Positions 12,001 through 25,660 are shown, numbered from the stretch's first letter. The stretch: 64,000 bases of DNA from Populus alba (GCF_005239225.2 NC_133296.1:14012001-14076000); one strand, 5' to 3'. The notes: generated by a model from the sequence alone, not told the origin. Numbers and translations: made by a program.

Positions 12001-15000
12001 TGGACAAGTTAATATCCAACTTTCAATTGACACCCTGCAAAATCTAACTAGTAGATAGTCCGTGGTTTCAATTATTTGACCATCAAGATTGGAATGACAA
12101 ATGGTCAAGAAAACCAATTTTTATGATAAGAATTTACATCTTTATGAACTCATATTCATCATGAGCAATGCATGTCATGTTTCATCATTCACAGATTATA
12201 TTTTATGAATGATAAATGGAAATTCAATGAAGCATCAAAAGAAAAAACATGCACAAGGAGGGACACCAAGAGGTATGCAAAATCTGTCTCCATTGGTTTT
12301 AGAATTAACTAAAGAACAAGTCAATGTATAATGGAAACAAAAGTGCATTAAAATTCTCACATAATTATCATATTCATATGGATAAATTCCTTCAGCCATT
12401 AATGTTACAGGTTTATATACTGCTTGCCACCAAATTGATGTCAACCCTGGCTGATAGAAAGTTTCAAACCAACTACAGAACACATAATTATCCTCGAGAA
12501 TTTCAGGATTAGTCCTATAGTCAGTCATTTCTTTTCTGCTAGATGGAACATTGTTTATAGACAACCGTGAGTTATTTGGCTATCCAAATTTGAGGCTAGA
12601 ATTGCATAGACCCAAAAAGCTCCATAAATGTACTTATATCCATAAAAGTAAACACTATAGGAGAGGGAAACAGCATCGGAAGAGTTGATGATTTAGCAAG
12701 TCTATACCGAAGACAAATTCCACTTCTTGCCACACCTTTTGAGCAGAATTGTTTGCTATATCAAGCTGCAAACCAATTACATACAAGATTAGCATAATTG
12801 CATCAGCATTTAAATATACAACATCAAGACAGTAATCTAACAAGTGGATCTTGGTGGTTTCAAATTTTTGGTTTTGATTATTGAGCTGGATAGTCATGTC
12901 ATTGAAAAATTGGTTGTCTTGAAATGAACTAGCCCAAAGAACTTTGCGTGTCTCAAATTCTATTTTAATCTCCTTTCCAAATGGTTACATTTCAATGCAA
13001 ACATACACTCATATGTGGTATTCAGAGGAGTTGACTTTAGATCAAGACATGATCTTGGCAACAGCTACATCCAAAGCCCACATTGTTTTGCAGTGATATG
13101 ATTAGATTTATAAGAATAAACATTTAAACAGATTAACAAACCAAATCTTAAAAGAATTTAAATATAGAGGAACCAAACTTTAAGCTCTATATGTTTATCG
13201 TGATAAGAGGGGAAAAAAGGGAAAACATCAGTTCTATCAAATTTTCATGCCATACCGTTGTCTCAGTGATGACAGCTAACAGATTCATGACGAGAATGGA
13301 TGATATTATGTAGCCAAATTTAGGGCTTCGTACAAACTCTTTCAACTTTTCAGAGAAAGGTGAATGGTAGATTGATGGAAGGTATTCAAAGTAAGATGGC
13401 TGCAAACAGAACCCACAGTATCAGAGATGCAGTCTAAAAGCTCCAAATATTTCCTTGTATTTCAGTTTCAGAGCAATACAACTTACAACATCCTCCTTTT
13501 GAAATCTTAGAGCGATTGCATTGCAAAGGTCCTCAAATTCATCCAAGTTGATCTACATAAAGAAAAGATACCAAGGCCAGAAAACATAACTGAAAGATGC
13601 CCGATGAAAAAATAATAATGACCAAAAGTTAAAATGTGCCAAATGGGATGGTTGTGAAAGACTCTTGCAAGCTTTTGCAAATGATAGCACAAGCAAACCA
13701 CAAATCTTAGATACCAAGAACCTAAATATCAGTAATATAAATGAATTCTTGTAGCGCAACATAAACTAGCTGCAATGAGGAGCAACCAAAAATAATGTGA
13801 GTTTTGGGATTTGCACTCACACACACATGAATGTGTGTACACACACACATCCATATAGGCAAGCACACATGCAATACTTGATCTTTGAATAATACTTTTG
13901 AGCATATGGCTTATACAAGGATGAATGGAGTTCTTTGTGGTTTTTCAAGACAGCAATTTTATAATGAAACTTTTGTGGTTTTTCAGGACAGCAATTTGTG
14001 TATACCTAAAACTTGTACAACATTCATAACTAACACAACAAGCTCAGCATCAGAAATATTTTTGTGCACATCAATTTGTGAATTCAAAAAATAGATGATA
14101 TGCACAAAAATATTAGAATGACGAATACATACACACTCATGTGTGTGTACCAATGATAAGTTCAATGAAGCAAATTGTTTCCTTCCTTTCAATCCATGTA
14201 GAAATCATACAAACTGATGTGGCAATTACTCTATTCGTGCTCAACTAACCATTTAAAATGCATGAAACCCACAATCCACCATTTATCACTTACCACACAT
14301 GTTAGAATGGAGTTTCAGTACTGTTTGTTTGTATGCATAGCATTTCCATGACGATGGTGAAATCAAAAGATCACCTGTGTTTTGTTTAAACACAAGGCTA
14401 AAAATATGAATATACCTTGAAATCATGAGAATCGTCAAGTTCATCAAATATCAACTCAAATTCTTCCTTTGATATGTTTGGCAAAGTCCTGATAAACAAA
14501 ATAAATATAAATAAATAACACATACTTCAATATATAAAACAACTTGCACCAGAATAATAACTTGAGTTATAAAAGCTAAAGGCAAGCGATTTTTTTATCC
14601 TGAACCATGGTAACGTCTTGCCATGTTTCCCATCTTTTTTCCAAACTCCATCCAATGGAAATCAAATAAAATTTGCCAAGATATGGTGAAAATAAAGTGA
14701 TTATTATTACAATTCTTTCATCAGTTAAAGTCAGAGTGCTCCTAAAATGACACCCATGATGAGAAAACCAGAGGACTTACAACAACATAAAACACGGAAG
14801 CAATTTTAAATAAGACCCAAGGCTCAAACAGAATAACGTTTAAGGGGGAAAGCATATTCATAGGAAGAAAAAGACCGTCCATGCTCACAGAACCAATCAG
14901 TTAACAACCCCAGACAACGAAACCAACTAAGAAGCTCAAGAGAAAGCCATAAATATACACATAACTGAAAAAAAAAAAATATAACAATTAAATGCATTCC

Positions 15001-18000
15001 TTTGGTCAACATGTTGTCTACAAAGAGTTGTAACTGTTTTCTGCTACAATATCCCCACACTCATATGTTATCAAGGCTTTTTCTTTCAAACAATATATAA
15101 TGACAGAAGCTGACTTTGGCGGCTTAATCCAATCAGTTCATCAATAGTCAGCCCATATGATTACCTGGTTATGATATCGAATATCTGAAATACTTTTGTG
15201 TATATAACAATAGCTTTAAAAACTGTTGCACAATGACTTAAGTCACGAGGATAGTGGTATACAGTGTAGCAGTTCATTCTTACTTCAGGACCAAATGGAT
15301 GATAGGATAGTGAAATTAAATAGGCATAATGAAGCTATTCATGTCATTAACAAATGAGATCCAAGGAAGGCATAATCCACTTTAATTTTCATCAAGGAAA
15401 AATATCAACTTTCCTCGTAAAACAAATGGCTTTTGAATAAGGTTGGTTTTGAGATCAAATACCAGAACAAGTAGGCAAAATTTGACCAATCCTTGTGCAA
15501 AGAAAGCACAAGACACCATTAGAATGCCGTTGCACTAGAAATGGATATTTGAGTATAAGTGGTGATTTATAATATCACTCATATTCAAACAGTTAGTTGA
15601 ATGCAAGCATCTGTGGAGTGTTTGTTGTTGTTCTACCAAGTATAAGTTGAATACACAAATAAATGGCTGAAGTAATAGTTTAATGAAGGTTTTTCCACTT
15701 GTGCTCCATAGATGACTGCATTAATGTCTTTTATTTTCCAACTTCTAAAGGAGAAGTGAACACAAAGAATGAACAAAGTTAAATCCTATGAAATCCAACT
15801 AATATATTGCCTCATTTTTATCCACTCATTCTTTCCAGGGAAATGGAAACTATTTTCACTATCACACATCCATCCCATATGTTCCTCTGGTCAAGGAGCG
15901 AGGAAGGGGCTTTGCTGAAAATGAGTTCCTCAAGGAAGAATAAACTATATGCTACTTTCAGGAATCAAGACCAAAAAAGGTCAAAACAGGAACCTTTAGA
16001 ATCTGCCAATATCAGTCATCCATCTAGAAAGCACCATGTTCAGGAATATAAATATATATTTTTGCAGCATCTTTGTATTTTTGAGAAGTCAATTATTTGT
16101 GCTCCTCCAGGATCAATTGAATTAGACTAAAAGTGTTTGTGCAAATCATATATCGGAAGGATATTGTGCATGATTTATAGAGAATGTTATGAAAGTGTAT
16201 TGAAGATGGTACACAAGGAATACCTGTATTTATTAAGTGCTTCAAATAAAAGAATGCATTGCTCCTTATTAAGGTATCCAGCATCCTGTTGAACAAAAAT
16301 GATATTCCCATTGGACACGAAAGAACAACAAATAAGATGTTAGCAACTACATTTTAATATAGAGAAAAAAATGCTATATTCAAATGTTGAAAACGCAGTG
16401 TTAGGTCAATCAACAAGAGTAACCATGCTGGGGGGAAGTTGAAAATTTTCCCTTATGAATTGAAGTAAACCACACACCAGGGAGAAAATGATTGCAGGAA
16501 CATGACATTTAGTCATATTGCGCACATTGTCTAAAACAAACATTTGCATCAGATCAAATCAGATGAATGCGAGACAGAGAAACTAGCCTTGTCACTTCAT
16601 CGCTTGATTTAGTGTGTTTGTCTCCAAGAAGAGATAAGAGAGCAAGAGCATAGTATTTGGGAAATTCAGGACATGTTATTTGAAAATCTTTCATGCTCAT
16701 CTTATTCATAATCCTACATCTTCTTAAATCCCTGTAGGTAATCTTATTTGTAAGGTCAAGATACTAAGAATAAAGCATTTGTTTTGTTCAGTTGTAAACA
16801 ATGTCAATGCTTACGTTTTATCACATCACAATGTCTCCAGATGTTTGTTTCATGCATTCTATTAGAAGTGACACCTTCGAACATTATTACCATATAATTA
16901 TGTAGCTTGGGTAAAAGAAAATGAAATTGTTGACATATAAAAAGCCACATATTTGTCCAAATAGCCTAAATGAGTTGCTTTCCTATATGCTTTTGTGAGT
17001 TTAGCAAAGATGCATACAACTTTTGCAATGATTTGATGAATTTGATTTCAGCACTCTAGAATCTTTAAAGACTTGAAATTATCTTGTCTTCTCATTTTGG
17101 ATAAAATAGCTTTCCTGACTTTGTCATTGTAGCACCACAAAACGGAATTTTTGGAGCCATATTTGAAGAGCAGAAGGACTGCAGAGAAGATCTTTTGTTT
17201 AAATTGTACAGCATGTTTCCAGGGAGGATGCCTTGTCATCCATTAAGTACCATGCTCTTTTTTGTGTCTAGATAAAATTACTTCCTGTATCAATATCAAG
17301 TTGAGTGTTTAACAAAAGAAAGTGACTATCATTCACATCTACGGACAATGGATATAGCAACATTGGTACACACATTAGACAAGGATTTATCTTTTGTTTA
17401 GAAAAGGTATTTCTTTATCTGGTAGAGAATCATTATGCAAGGGCCATTTTGATTTCTCTGTCAGATTTTCATTTTATTAGATATCTAAAAGGACTTAATG
17501 AAGAGCATTTCTCTCAAAAAGCAGAAGTATTTGAGATGTCATGATGTTAGAACAATATTTTGAAGGCATTGTTTGAAAGAGGAAGGCTATACAATTACTT
17601 TTCAATGAACAAGAATTAAGCACAACGATTATATTTGTGGGGTGTGCATGCATATTAGCATCCATGGAATACAAAGATAATGCAAATTGAATGGATAGTT
17701 GAAAACCATGGTATTGAGTGACAACATACTTACATTCTTATCAATGAGATTGAAGGCTTTCATCAGTATTCTTTTCCTCGAACGGTCCATCTCAGAAACT
17801 TGTTTTACAAGCTAGAACAGAAAGAAGATGTAAGCATGTACATTTTCATTTTATCCCTTAACACAAAAGAAAACATCCTACAAAATATTTTGCGATATAT
17901 CACGAAGGAAATGGTATAAGCATTTGAAAATGAGAGGAAGACCGCATATCTGATTGTTCACATTTTCAACTTTACCTGGTCTTTGAAGCTGTCATATACA

Positions 18001-21000
18001 ACAGCAAGAACCAAGTTGGTGACAAAGTACACTCCTATTAGCACGTAGAGGATGAAAAACAAGCAATACCAACGTGAAACCCTGTAAAACAAAGAAGATG
18101 TGGACAATACAATATGTTTTTGTATATATGTTTTTTGTTCTGCCCATAGTTGAAAAGCACACCAAATTAATCAATAGCATGTGTTTTGCCATATGAATGA
18201 TCCAAAGAGACAGGCATGTAATACTCTAAAAAATTTTAAGCGAGAATTATCACCAATACCAACATGAAACCCTGTAAAATAAAGAAGATGCGGACAATAC
18301 AATATGTTCTTGTAAATGACCCAAAGAGACAGACATGTAATACTCTAAAAAAATTTAAGAGAGAATTATCGCTTCAAAGAGAGCAAAGACTTCTTTTAAA
18401 AAATGCCTTGGCAATTAACAAAGACCAATTACACTACAAGTACACCTAAAGAATGTTAATAGTGGCAAATCAGATTATAAGCAAGCCCCTATAACAAATT
18501 TCTCATTCAAAGTCCTAGATTGAAGGGGAAAGCATATCTAATCGATTTGCATGCAGAATCTCTAGCCAAAAATACAAGGCATCTTCTATATCACTAAATA
18601 TTACATATGCAACTCCACAACTTTTTGCCACATTGCTCTAGGTTGAATCCCATGCCAGTATCACAAGTGAAATGCAAACTATATGGTAATACTTTGGACG
18701 AATGTAGGCTCGAGAATCTTCTATTTTGGCAATGTCTAAAACTCTCTTAAAGAATAACATCATAATAAACTCAACCAAGCTTTAAGGACAAACAACTTAA
18801 CACCAATGACATACTCCATGATGTTTAAGGCTACATTTCCCATGACTTCATAAATCACATCCTGTCTTATAACTTCAAACTAAGTCAATTACAGTATGTC
18901 TCTCATGCTCTTTGTTCCTTCCACTGGATGCAATTACTCTTCCTCACTATTTGCACTTTCATATACAAGGTTGGAGCTATTAGCACTATATCAATTGCTA
19001 ACAGTACTGTGCATCTCTCTCAAACTTTTTCTCTCTCTCTACAGAAGCTGAGTGCCATTGACAATAGATGGCACAATAGATGAAGGGCTCATAAACCCAT
19101 TACATGTCTAAATGTCCACGTTGCAATCCAGACTATTATCAAATGGCTTTTCCTTAACTTTTCATTAATCAGTACTACCTTTACCTGTTCCTTCCCCTGT
19201 CCGTCATTTGAGTATATGGTGTTCTTATAAAGCATAGATGACTTTATATTTGTCCAACAAAATGTGCCAATCAACTTGAAAGGTGTGTTATAATCTCATA
19301 CTACATTGGAAATGCCCCTCCAAGATACCAAGAATATTCATTCCTATATTTCTTAGCCATTGAATTTTATTAAACTATCAGATCTATTACCAGAAGTTCT
19401 AAGGTCTGAATTCCAGGATTTTGTTTTTCTCCTACTTACCCTCAAGTCCTTAAGAGTATAACATGAACTTTACAATTGTAACTTATCAGTAATCCAATCC
19501 AGCCTAGTTTCATCTATCATTAATTTCGCAAAGATTAGAAGAGGTTTTAACCATAATGTAACCAATCTCTTAACCCCATCATTTGCAAAATGCAAACACT
19601 ATTTTTGGATGAAAAAAATGCAAAGAGTAATCAAAGGCAAAAAAGGTTTTTTTGTTTCTTCACTTTTTTGTAATTTTTCTGAAGCTAGAAATCTCATAAA
19701 AAATTGCAGTTCAATAGCTTCAAATGACAGCAACATTTTTACCACCACCCTCCAGCCTCAAGATAGAGTAAACACACACACAGACATGAAAAGGACACCT
19801 CACTAGCTACACGTAAGTGGAACAAAATATAATAAAATAAAGAAAAGATCACATAAATCATTCCTCAAGAAAACTTACTTGTATGCAGGTATCCATACAT
19901 CTGGATTGTTGGATGTTGTAAATAAAACAAACATCTGATACAATGTGATGCCATATGAAGTGAAAACTATTCTCCCCTGTTGGGTATCTTCAAACATGAC
20001 ATAGGCTAACCAACTGGAGAAAAGCAGAAATAAAAACCCTAGAGCCTGCACAAAGACATCAGACAACAATAAATAGAAAAGAGAACATTATGTAATGCGC
20101 ACTCATGAAAATAAAAACATATCAAACCAGTTCATAAAATAAATGGAAATATAGTTTTGAGCAACATCTAAAAGAAATCAGGGAGTGACAATAATTGCAA
20201 ACTAAGATTAATTGTAATTCCAGCAGCAATATTGAGAAAGGAATGAATGTAAACGAACCAAGACATTCACATAAGTCTTAAGCATTCCGCCCAAGATGAT
20301 GATGCTCCTTTGCAAGTCCCTGAGGTCATGACAAAATAAAAAACCGGTCAAATAACCATAAGTTGTTTGACAGAGAAGTGCAATTTAAAAATGTTCACCA
20401 TAACATTCAAATTACATGTAGAAATAACTAAACATTATAAAAACAGATAATCCATTTACCTTTTCTTCTTTTAAAAAAAGAATTCAATAAAATGACAACC
20501 CAATTACCACAGCCAATAGAAGTAGAGGAGAAAGATCTCAAACATCATTCCCCTAAATTGGCTGATTTTCATCCCTTCTAATGCAGTCCTGCTAGTTTCA
20601 TTCTCCCTGCTTGTGTTATCTAAGAGGTAAAATCATGAAGCATGATGTAAACATCCCGGAGAAATTGTGCCAACCTAGGATTTCTTCAGGTATTCAGTAA
20701 TGATGTGGCATTAAAGAGAGAGTAATCCTTGACAAAATAGTTGTCCACATGACAAATATCATGCAATCCTACCCCATAGTTCGAACCAAACTAAACTGCC
20801 AACAGTTCACCAAATCATATCTCCATTCACTAAAATGCTATAGATTAAACTTCACCACCGGAACACAAATGCAAAGAAGGTTTATCTATGTATCTAAGAG
20901 GAAGAATATGAACTATGGCTAACACATGAACAAGGAACATATGAGTTTTATGACATAGATACCTGATGTATAGAATAAACAAGACAACTCTTATGTAAGG

Positions 21001-24000
21001 TGCAATTCTGAAAGGAAGAAAATTGAAATTCACTGGAGATGCATAAATCGCGTAAGCCACCAAATCAATAACCAAAATGCATAGGCAAATGACCTGAAAA
21101 TTCAGCCACCAAAAACATTGTATATCAAAACCTACAGGAGGACAAATTAACATTTTCTTTATCAATAAACATTGTAGAATAGAGTTTATTGATGCACATG
21201 TACATTCCATAAAGAGACACATACGTACTGGAAAAATAGAGAGCTGGGTTGCCCAAATGAAAAAGAAAGTAAGATGACAAGCAAGCATTTTGTGGCTACA
21301 CAAACATGGAAACACAAAGATGGAGATTTTGTATGCAATAAACAGTTGATAACATGAACAAGTCTTGTTTTCTGTGAGCCTATCAACTTCCCAATTTGGA
21401 TTTGGCAGAGATGACCATTAACAACAATCAGCTATATGCAAAGACACTCAGTTTCCCACATGGAAAAACAGAAATGGATATATTACCGCAAACATTAGAA
21501 AAACATTACAAGAGAGTCCATTTACCTTCAAGACACCAAACTTTAAGCTGGGTTTACGTTTTGGCAAGAAATAAAATGTTACGGAGCGGCTCAAATGGGA
21601 TACATAGGGTGCCTCGGTCAGTAGAACCCTAGTGAGGGAAGCATATAAATGCAAGGCTGCTTAAAAGGTTAAACTGGAGTTCATTCATTAGTTTATGGGA
21701 TAAGGTGCTAGAGTTTCACATTACATTAACAAACAATATATATGGTACAATTTTCTCCAAGGTAAAGAAAAAAAAAACATTGAGAGAGTGAGGTATTCAT
21801 GTTCCAAAACTATAATTATTGCCCATAAGAAAACCCTATCTAACAAGCTAAAGATGCTTCATGTGGTTGAAATAAAAACAACAATCAGATTAAAACTTCA
21901 CAATAAGAAAGCCATAGCCCAGTACCTTTGACCAAGTAAGAGGATTTTTCCAGTAGATACGGAAACCTTCATATGATATTGGAAAGAAAATATGTGCCAC
22001 TAGTATGATGAGAGTTATGCCCTGCATAAGAAAAAAGAACCAGTGTAACTTGCCAAAGACCAGATCTGGTGACAGGATAACCCAATTAAAGTGACATGTT
22101 TAGTAATAAGACCACTAATGAATTCAAGACAAATTTTACTGACTGCATTTTATCAAGTCTATACTTTAGATACATGTTTTTCAGCAGAATAACAAATAAT
22201 TTATGAAATTTTCAGCACCTTCAAAACTTGGTGGCAGATATAAAAACTTATCCAGCTTATTGCTAACATTTCAAGAAATCCTAGAAGATCCTTCAAAATT
22301 TTGTTAATTAGTCCTGAATCTTTACAGTAATTTGCTTGAACCATAACAGACTTCTTGCCCAAACAAGAAACCTGTTAACAGTTTCTGGTACAAGTAATTC
22401 ATTAAAAGTGCTACAGTGCATGACCCAAATGTACACTATTAATTTTTTTTATTGTACATTTACAACGCTAGTCAGTAAATGTTAAAAATTTCACTAATCA
22501 GTTTTGCAATATTTAAGCCATTACTCAGTGTATGTGTTCCTCTGTGTTGACAGCGTCTTTTGCAGCACCCTGAATAGAAGAGGATAGATTTCAATCCTAT
22601 GGAACATGTCCTACACTAAATAAGCCACCTTGAAGCTAACCAACTGGTTAACTTTTCTCTACACTAATGAAAAAACTCTTGTTCGATTATATAGAGATGC
22701 CGCAGCAAGGTGAGAACTAAATTCTCCAAGTTAGAAACAAACATCAAGAAGATATTTACTCATACCTCAAAAACAAAGGACTCTGCAGCAGTTAAGTACG
22801 GCAGCTCCCCAAGATAGAAGAACTCCCTATCATTGCAAGAATGTCCAGAATTATTTTGACACCACAGCGGTTTCTGCACCAGTTAACCAATTTAAGAATT
22901 ATATAATAATTTAGAGAAACATTGGAAAATCCTGTTTTTGTTTTTCAATTTTCTCAGAACCTTTATGATAAACTGAAAGCATATAGCGGTAATCAGTAAC
23001 AGAAGGGTACTGACCTCCAAGAAATTTAGTACTATCATTGCAAAGTAATTGAGGGTCCAAATGATATCAAACTGAATAAAGATGAAGTAGAACTTTGCAA
23101 CACTTTCAAAGTTTTCTTGATCAAGAATTTCTTCCGGTATACCAATACCATCTTCAGCCTGTACAAAGTATTTTCAAACCATTCCAACTAAATTCAATGC
23201 CAGTCCCAAAGATTCTCAACCAATAACAAAAAGTAAATTTTTGTCAAAAATCTTAAACTTGAGATGGTTAGTAAATTGCGTGGGAGATAAATGAATAATT
23301 AAGTAAAAGCAAAAACCGATTCAGCTCCTCGCACGCTAGCAACTAATGTGATAATTCATGCCACTTGAAACAGGTCCATATCCTCCATATTTATAGATAT
23401 TAATATTTTCAATGATCGGCTTGGTGCTTCCTCACCAATCATTAATTTCTATAAATCAATATTATATTTTGAATTTTAGCCACTTCACTAACCCTTGATG
23501 GACCTGTATTACGGGAAATAAACTAACATAACTGTGCCCATACTGAGGACTATAAACAAACTAAAAGAAAACAATACATGATCATAAACCACAAGTATTT
23601 TACTCAAAAATTCAACCCTTCACTGTTTTATTATTATTATTTTACATCCATCAAGATGATATTAACTGACTGAAAAGAATTCCAGAACAAGAAAGCAAAA
23701 GAAAAGAAGAAAAAAAAAAGACTAAAGAGACAATAAAATGATTATCAAAATCTCTCTAATGATGATTCAAACCTTAAATCCAAATTACATGAAAGCAAGA
23801 AAAGAACAAAAACCAACCCATCAATCCCATTTACAAATCAAGCAAGAAAACATGATCACAACCACTCAAAAACTCAACTTTATAATAACCCGTTTCGATT
23901 TAGAGACTCAAAATGTGTTTCCTTTTACTATAAAATGATTAACATTCACCTTCAAGAGCACAAAAAATTAAAATTTTCAAGGAATGAAGCTAACCAGATC

Positions 24001-24141
24001 AACAAGAGCAGCAGCCTTTTGAAAGGGAGAACCATGAGTGATGGCATCAGAACGTCGAGGAAAATTGGACGTGGGCTGATCTCTTCTTCTAAAACGTATA
24101 TCTCGTCCACCGCTGCTTTCTCCTAACAAAGGCTTCTCCAT
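6063..24141 (-). CDS. TPC1: Two-pore channel 1 (TPC1), vacuolar slow-vacuolar cation channel
   Basis: Voltage- and calcium-gated cation channel of the tonoplast (SV current), active in calcium signalling. I reconstructed 23 exons, all GT-AG: 24141-23995, 23158-23015, 22873-22766, 22021-21926, 21093-20963, 20319-20259, 20045-19879, 18081-17976, 17811-17734, 16285-16224, 14488-14416, 13552-13487, 13399-13256, 12765-12708, 11876-11769, 11248-11185, 10232-10064, 9590-9526, 9348-9258, 8349-8263, 7366-7289, 6269-6232, 6150-6063. Phases agree throughout and give 742 aa (Arabidopsis 733). Two six-helix repeats flank a cytosolic two-EF-hand segment (about 344-405). Filter I has T-S-N and filter II V-M-G-N-W. 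The voltage-sensor arginines of repeat II are Arg540, 546, 549 and 552. Luminal calcium ligands Glu248, Asp249, Asp463 and Glu537 are present, but 465-466 are Ala-Asn where Arabidopsis has Glu456-Glu457. The start is the first in-frame ATG. Residue equivalences are from memory of AtTPC1. Confidence 0.95.
11122..11170. repeat. AAT trinucleotide and AT dinucleotide microsatellite, TPC1 intron
   Basis: About eight AAT units are followed by a short TA run and a GA run. The tract sits just 3' of exon 16 of TPC1 in transcription order. Confidence 0.8.
13815..13855. repeat. CA/TG dinucleotide tract with self-complementary core, TPC1 intron
   Basis: An imperfect CA repeat is interrupted by GTGTGT stretches, so parts of it are self-complementary. 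It lies in the intron between exons 11 and 12. Confidence 0.6.
18065..18370 (-). repeat. 190-bp tandem duplication spanning the TPC1 exon 8 acceptor
   Basis: The sequence from 18065 to about 18250 recurs from 18255 to about 18370. The second copy has lost about 70 bp internally. Each copy contains the polypyrimidine/CAG acceptor and the first 16-17 bases of exon 8. The genuine acceptor gives exon start 18081; the upstream copy has an equivalent AG giving start 18271. Confidence 0.85.
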
Positions 24142-25080
24142 TTTCTTTTGTGATCTCTGGTTGCCGAAAATGGTGGGAAACAAAAGGAAGACAGAGAGAC
24201 AAGGAGGTGTAATACTTACACAGACAGATCCACGGTCCCCGGGTTGTTATGTGTGCGCCCCACTGCATTGAGTTTAAGGTGGGCCAGTGGGTCCACACAG
24301 TTAGATCCCACGGTGTGTGGTAGTGTCATTACGTGGAGGGTGGTTTGGTGTAGACTGCAGAGGTCGGCTCAAATCCTGTCTTTTCGTACTTTTTTTCATT
24401 AAAAAAGACAACAAAACATCTACTTAAAAGACACTAATCTCATTTTATAATATGTTAAGTGCGTCTTGAAAAGAAAGAATTACCGAACAAAATAATCTAC
24501 GAGCATGCTTTCAAGATATTTATACAGAAAAAACTTTAATAATACTTTATTGATAATAAATATAAAAATAAAATAAAATTTTTAAACTGATACACACACA
24601 CATATATTAAAGTTGAATTTCTTAGCGTATTGTAAATCATTGGTTATATTGAAGTTCAATGGGGTTAATCTGCTTGAGGATACTGTTGAATTTTGATGCA
24701 GATGAAGTAATTGTAAGGGTAGATTGGAAGCATTTACGAGAGGGAGTAAATACTGTAACGTTAATAATAATAATAATAATAATAATTTTGGCTGAGGAGT
24801 GATGAAGAAGTGGGAATAATCTAATAAGTTCTGGCAAAGCAGATTTCTTATACAAATTGATAAAAACAGTGTTATTAAACCTGCTAATCATCATGATTAA
24901 TTTAGGTTAATTAATTTTTATTTTAAAACAAAAACAATATCATTTAAGTAACAAACATAATTTTAATCCAGTGGATTAGATATGAATAAATTTACAAGTG
25001 GGCGACAATACATTTTCAAATGCCCCACTTGGCGAGTTGATTATGCATGATGAATAAATTACTCAAAATTAAATTCCAAA
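24142..25080. promoter_or_regulatory. TPC1 5' flank and promoter region
   Basis: The 5' UTR and promoter of TPC1 should lie here. The in-frame sequence upstream of the chosen ATG has no further ATG up to 24183. The area at 24230-24370 is richer in G and C than its surroundings. An ATT microsatellite (about eight units) sits at 24762-24786. No clear TATA box was seen. The rest is AT-rich. Confidence 0.4.
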
Positions 25081-25085
25081 TCCTT

Positions 25086-25112
25086 ATCATGATCATGATC
25101 ATGATCATGATG
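25086..25112. repeat. Hexanucleotide repeat ATCATG, about four units
   Basis: Four consecutive copies of a self-complementary-type hexamer generate overlapping TGATCA palindromes. Confidence 0.8.
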
Positions 25113-25179
25113 GCCGTGGCTTCTTGAAAAAAAGTGGAGAGAAGTTTCTATTACTGGATAAAACAAATAAGTCACCTCT

Positions 25180-25660
25180 CAAGTGGTGATACGCTCAATC
25201 GACACGGTTGTCGGCAAGATAAAAGGTCAAAAGCTGGACCAAATAAAATCAATTTCCCAGCTGGCTTTTATTCCTGCAATGAAGATGTGGCAACAAGCTG
25301 CCGCTGTTAGACTTTTTCAGTGCAGAAGTTCCATGGATAGAGATGAACTTGAACAGATAGAGGGACCCATCTTTGATATTTCTTAGCGACTAAGATAGCC
25401 CCACCATCATGCAATAAGATTTGGATCAAATCGTGGAGCCCATGTTGTTTTTGCTCAGATTTAAGCATTCAAAGCCTGGATTTGAAGGGTCAGATTCAAA
25501 GATTTGTTGAGCAGAAATATTGAAGCCCAGCAAGTTGATCCTGTTCATGACGATAGAGAGATAAGCCCAGATATGAAGGATCAAGAAATGGTTGAGCAAA
25601 AACAAGAATCCCAACGAGCTAAAACTGTTCATGATGTCAACAATGGAGATTAGGGAAAAA
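25180..25660 (+). pseudogene. Unrecognised degenerate coding-like island with an internal repeat
   Basis: This stretch is less AT-rich than its surroundings and has long plus-strand open segments: 67 codons at 25183-25386, then an interrupted frame to about 25653. Two adjacent units of about 90 bp (about 25471-25561 and 25564-25653) encode similar hydrophilic peptides. The second unit contains M-K-D-Q-E-M-V-E-Q-K-Q; the first has the related L-K-G-Q-I-Q-R-F-V-E-Q followed by a frameshift. I do not recognise the family. It could be a decayed exon or a retroelement gag fragment. Confidence 0.3.

Noticed and set aside
13487..13500. Alternative donor two codon positions earlier at the end of TPC1 exon 12 (GAT/GTTGTA)
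   Set aside because: The downstream GTAAGT donor is far stronger and keeps the valine expected from the family.
15807..16130. 107-codon plus-strand frame in a TPC1 intron
   Set aside because: No recognisable domain, antisense to the gene, and with intron-like base composition.
24142..24183. Upstream extension of TPC1 exon 1 in the same frame
   Set aside because: The extension contains no ATG; the ATG at 24141 gives the usual TPC1 N terminus.
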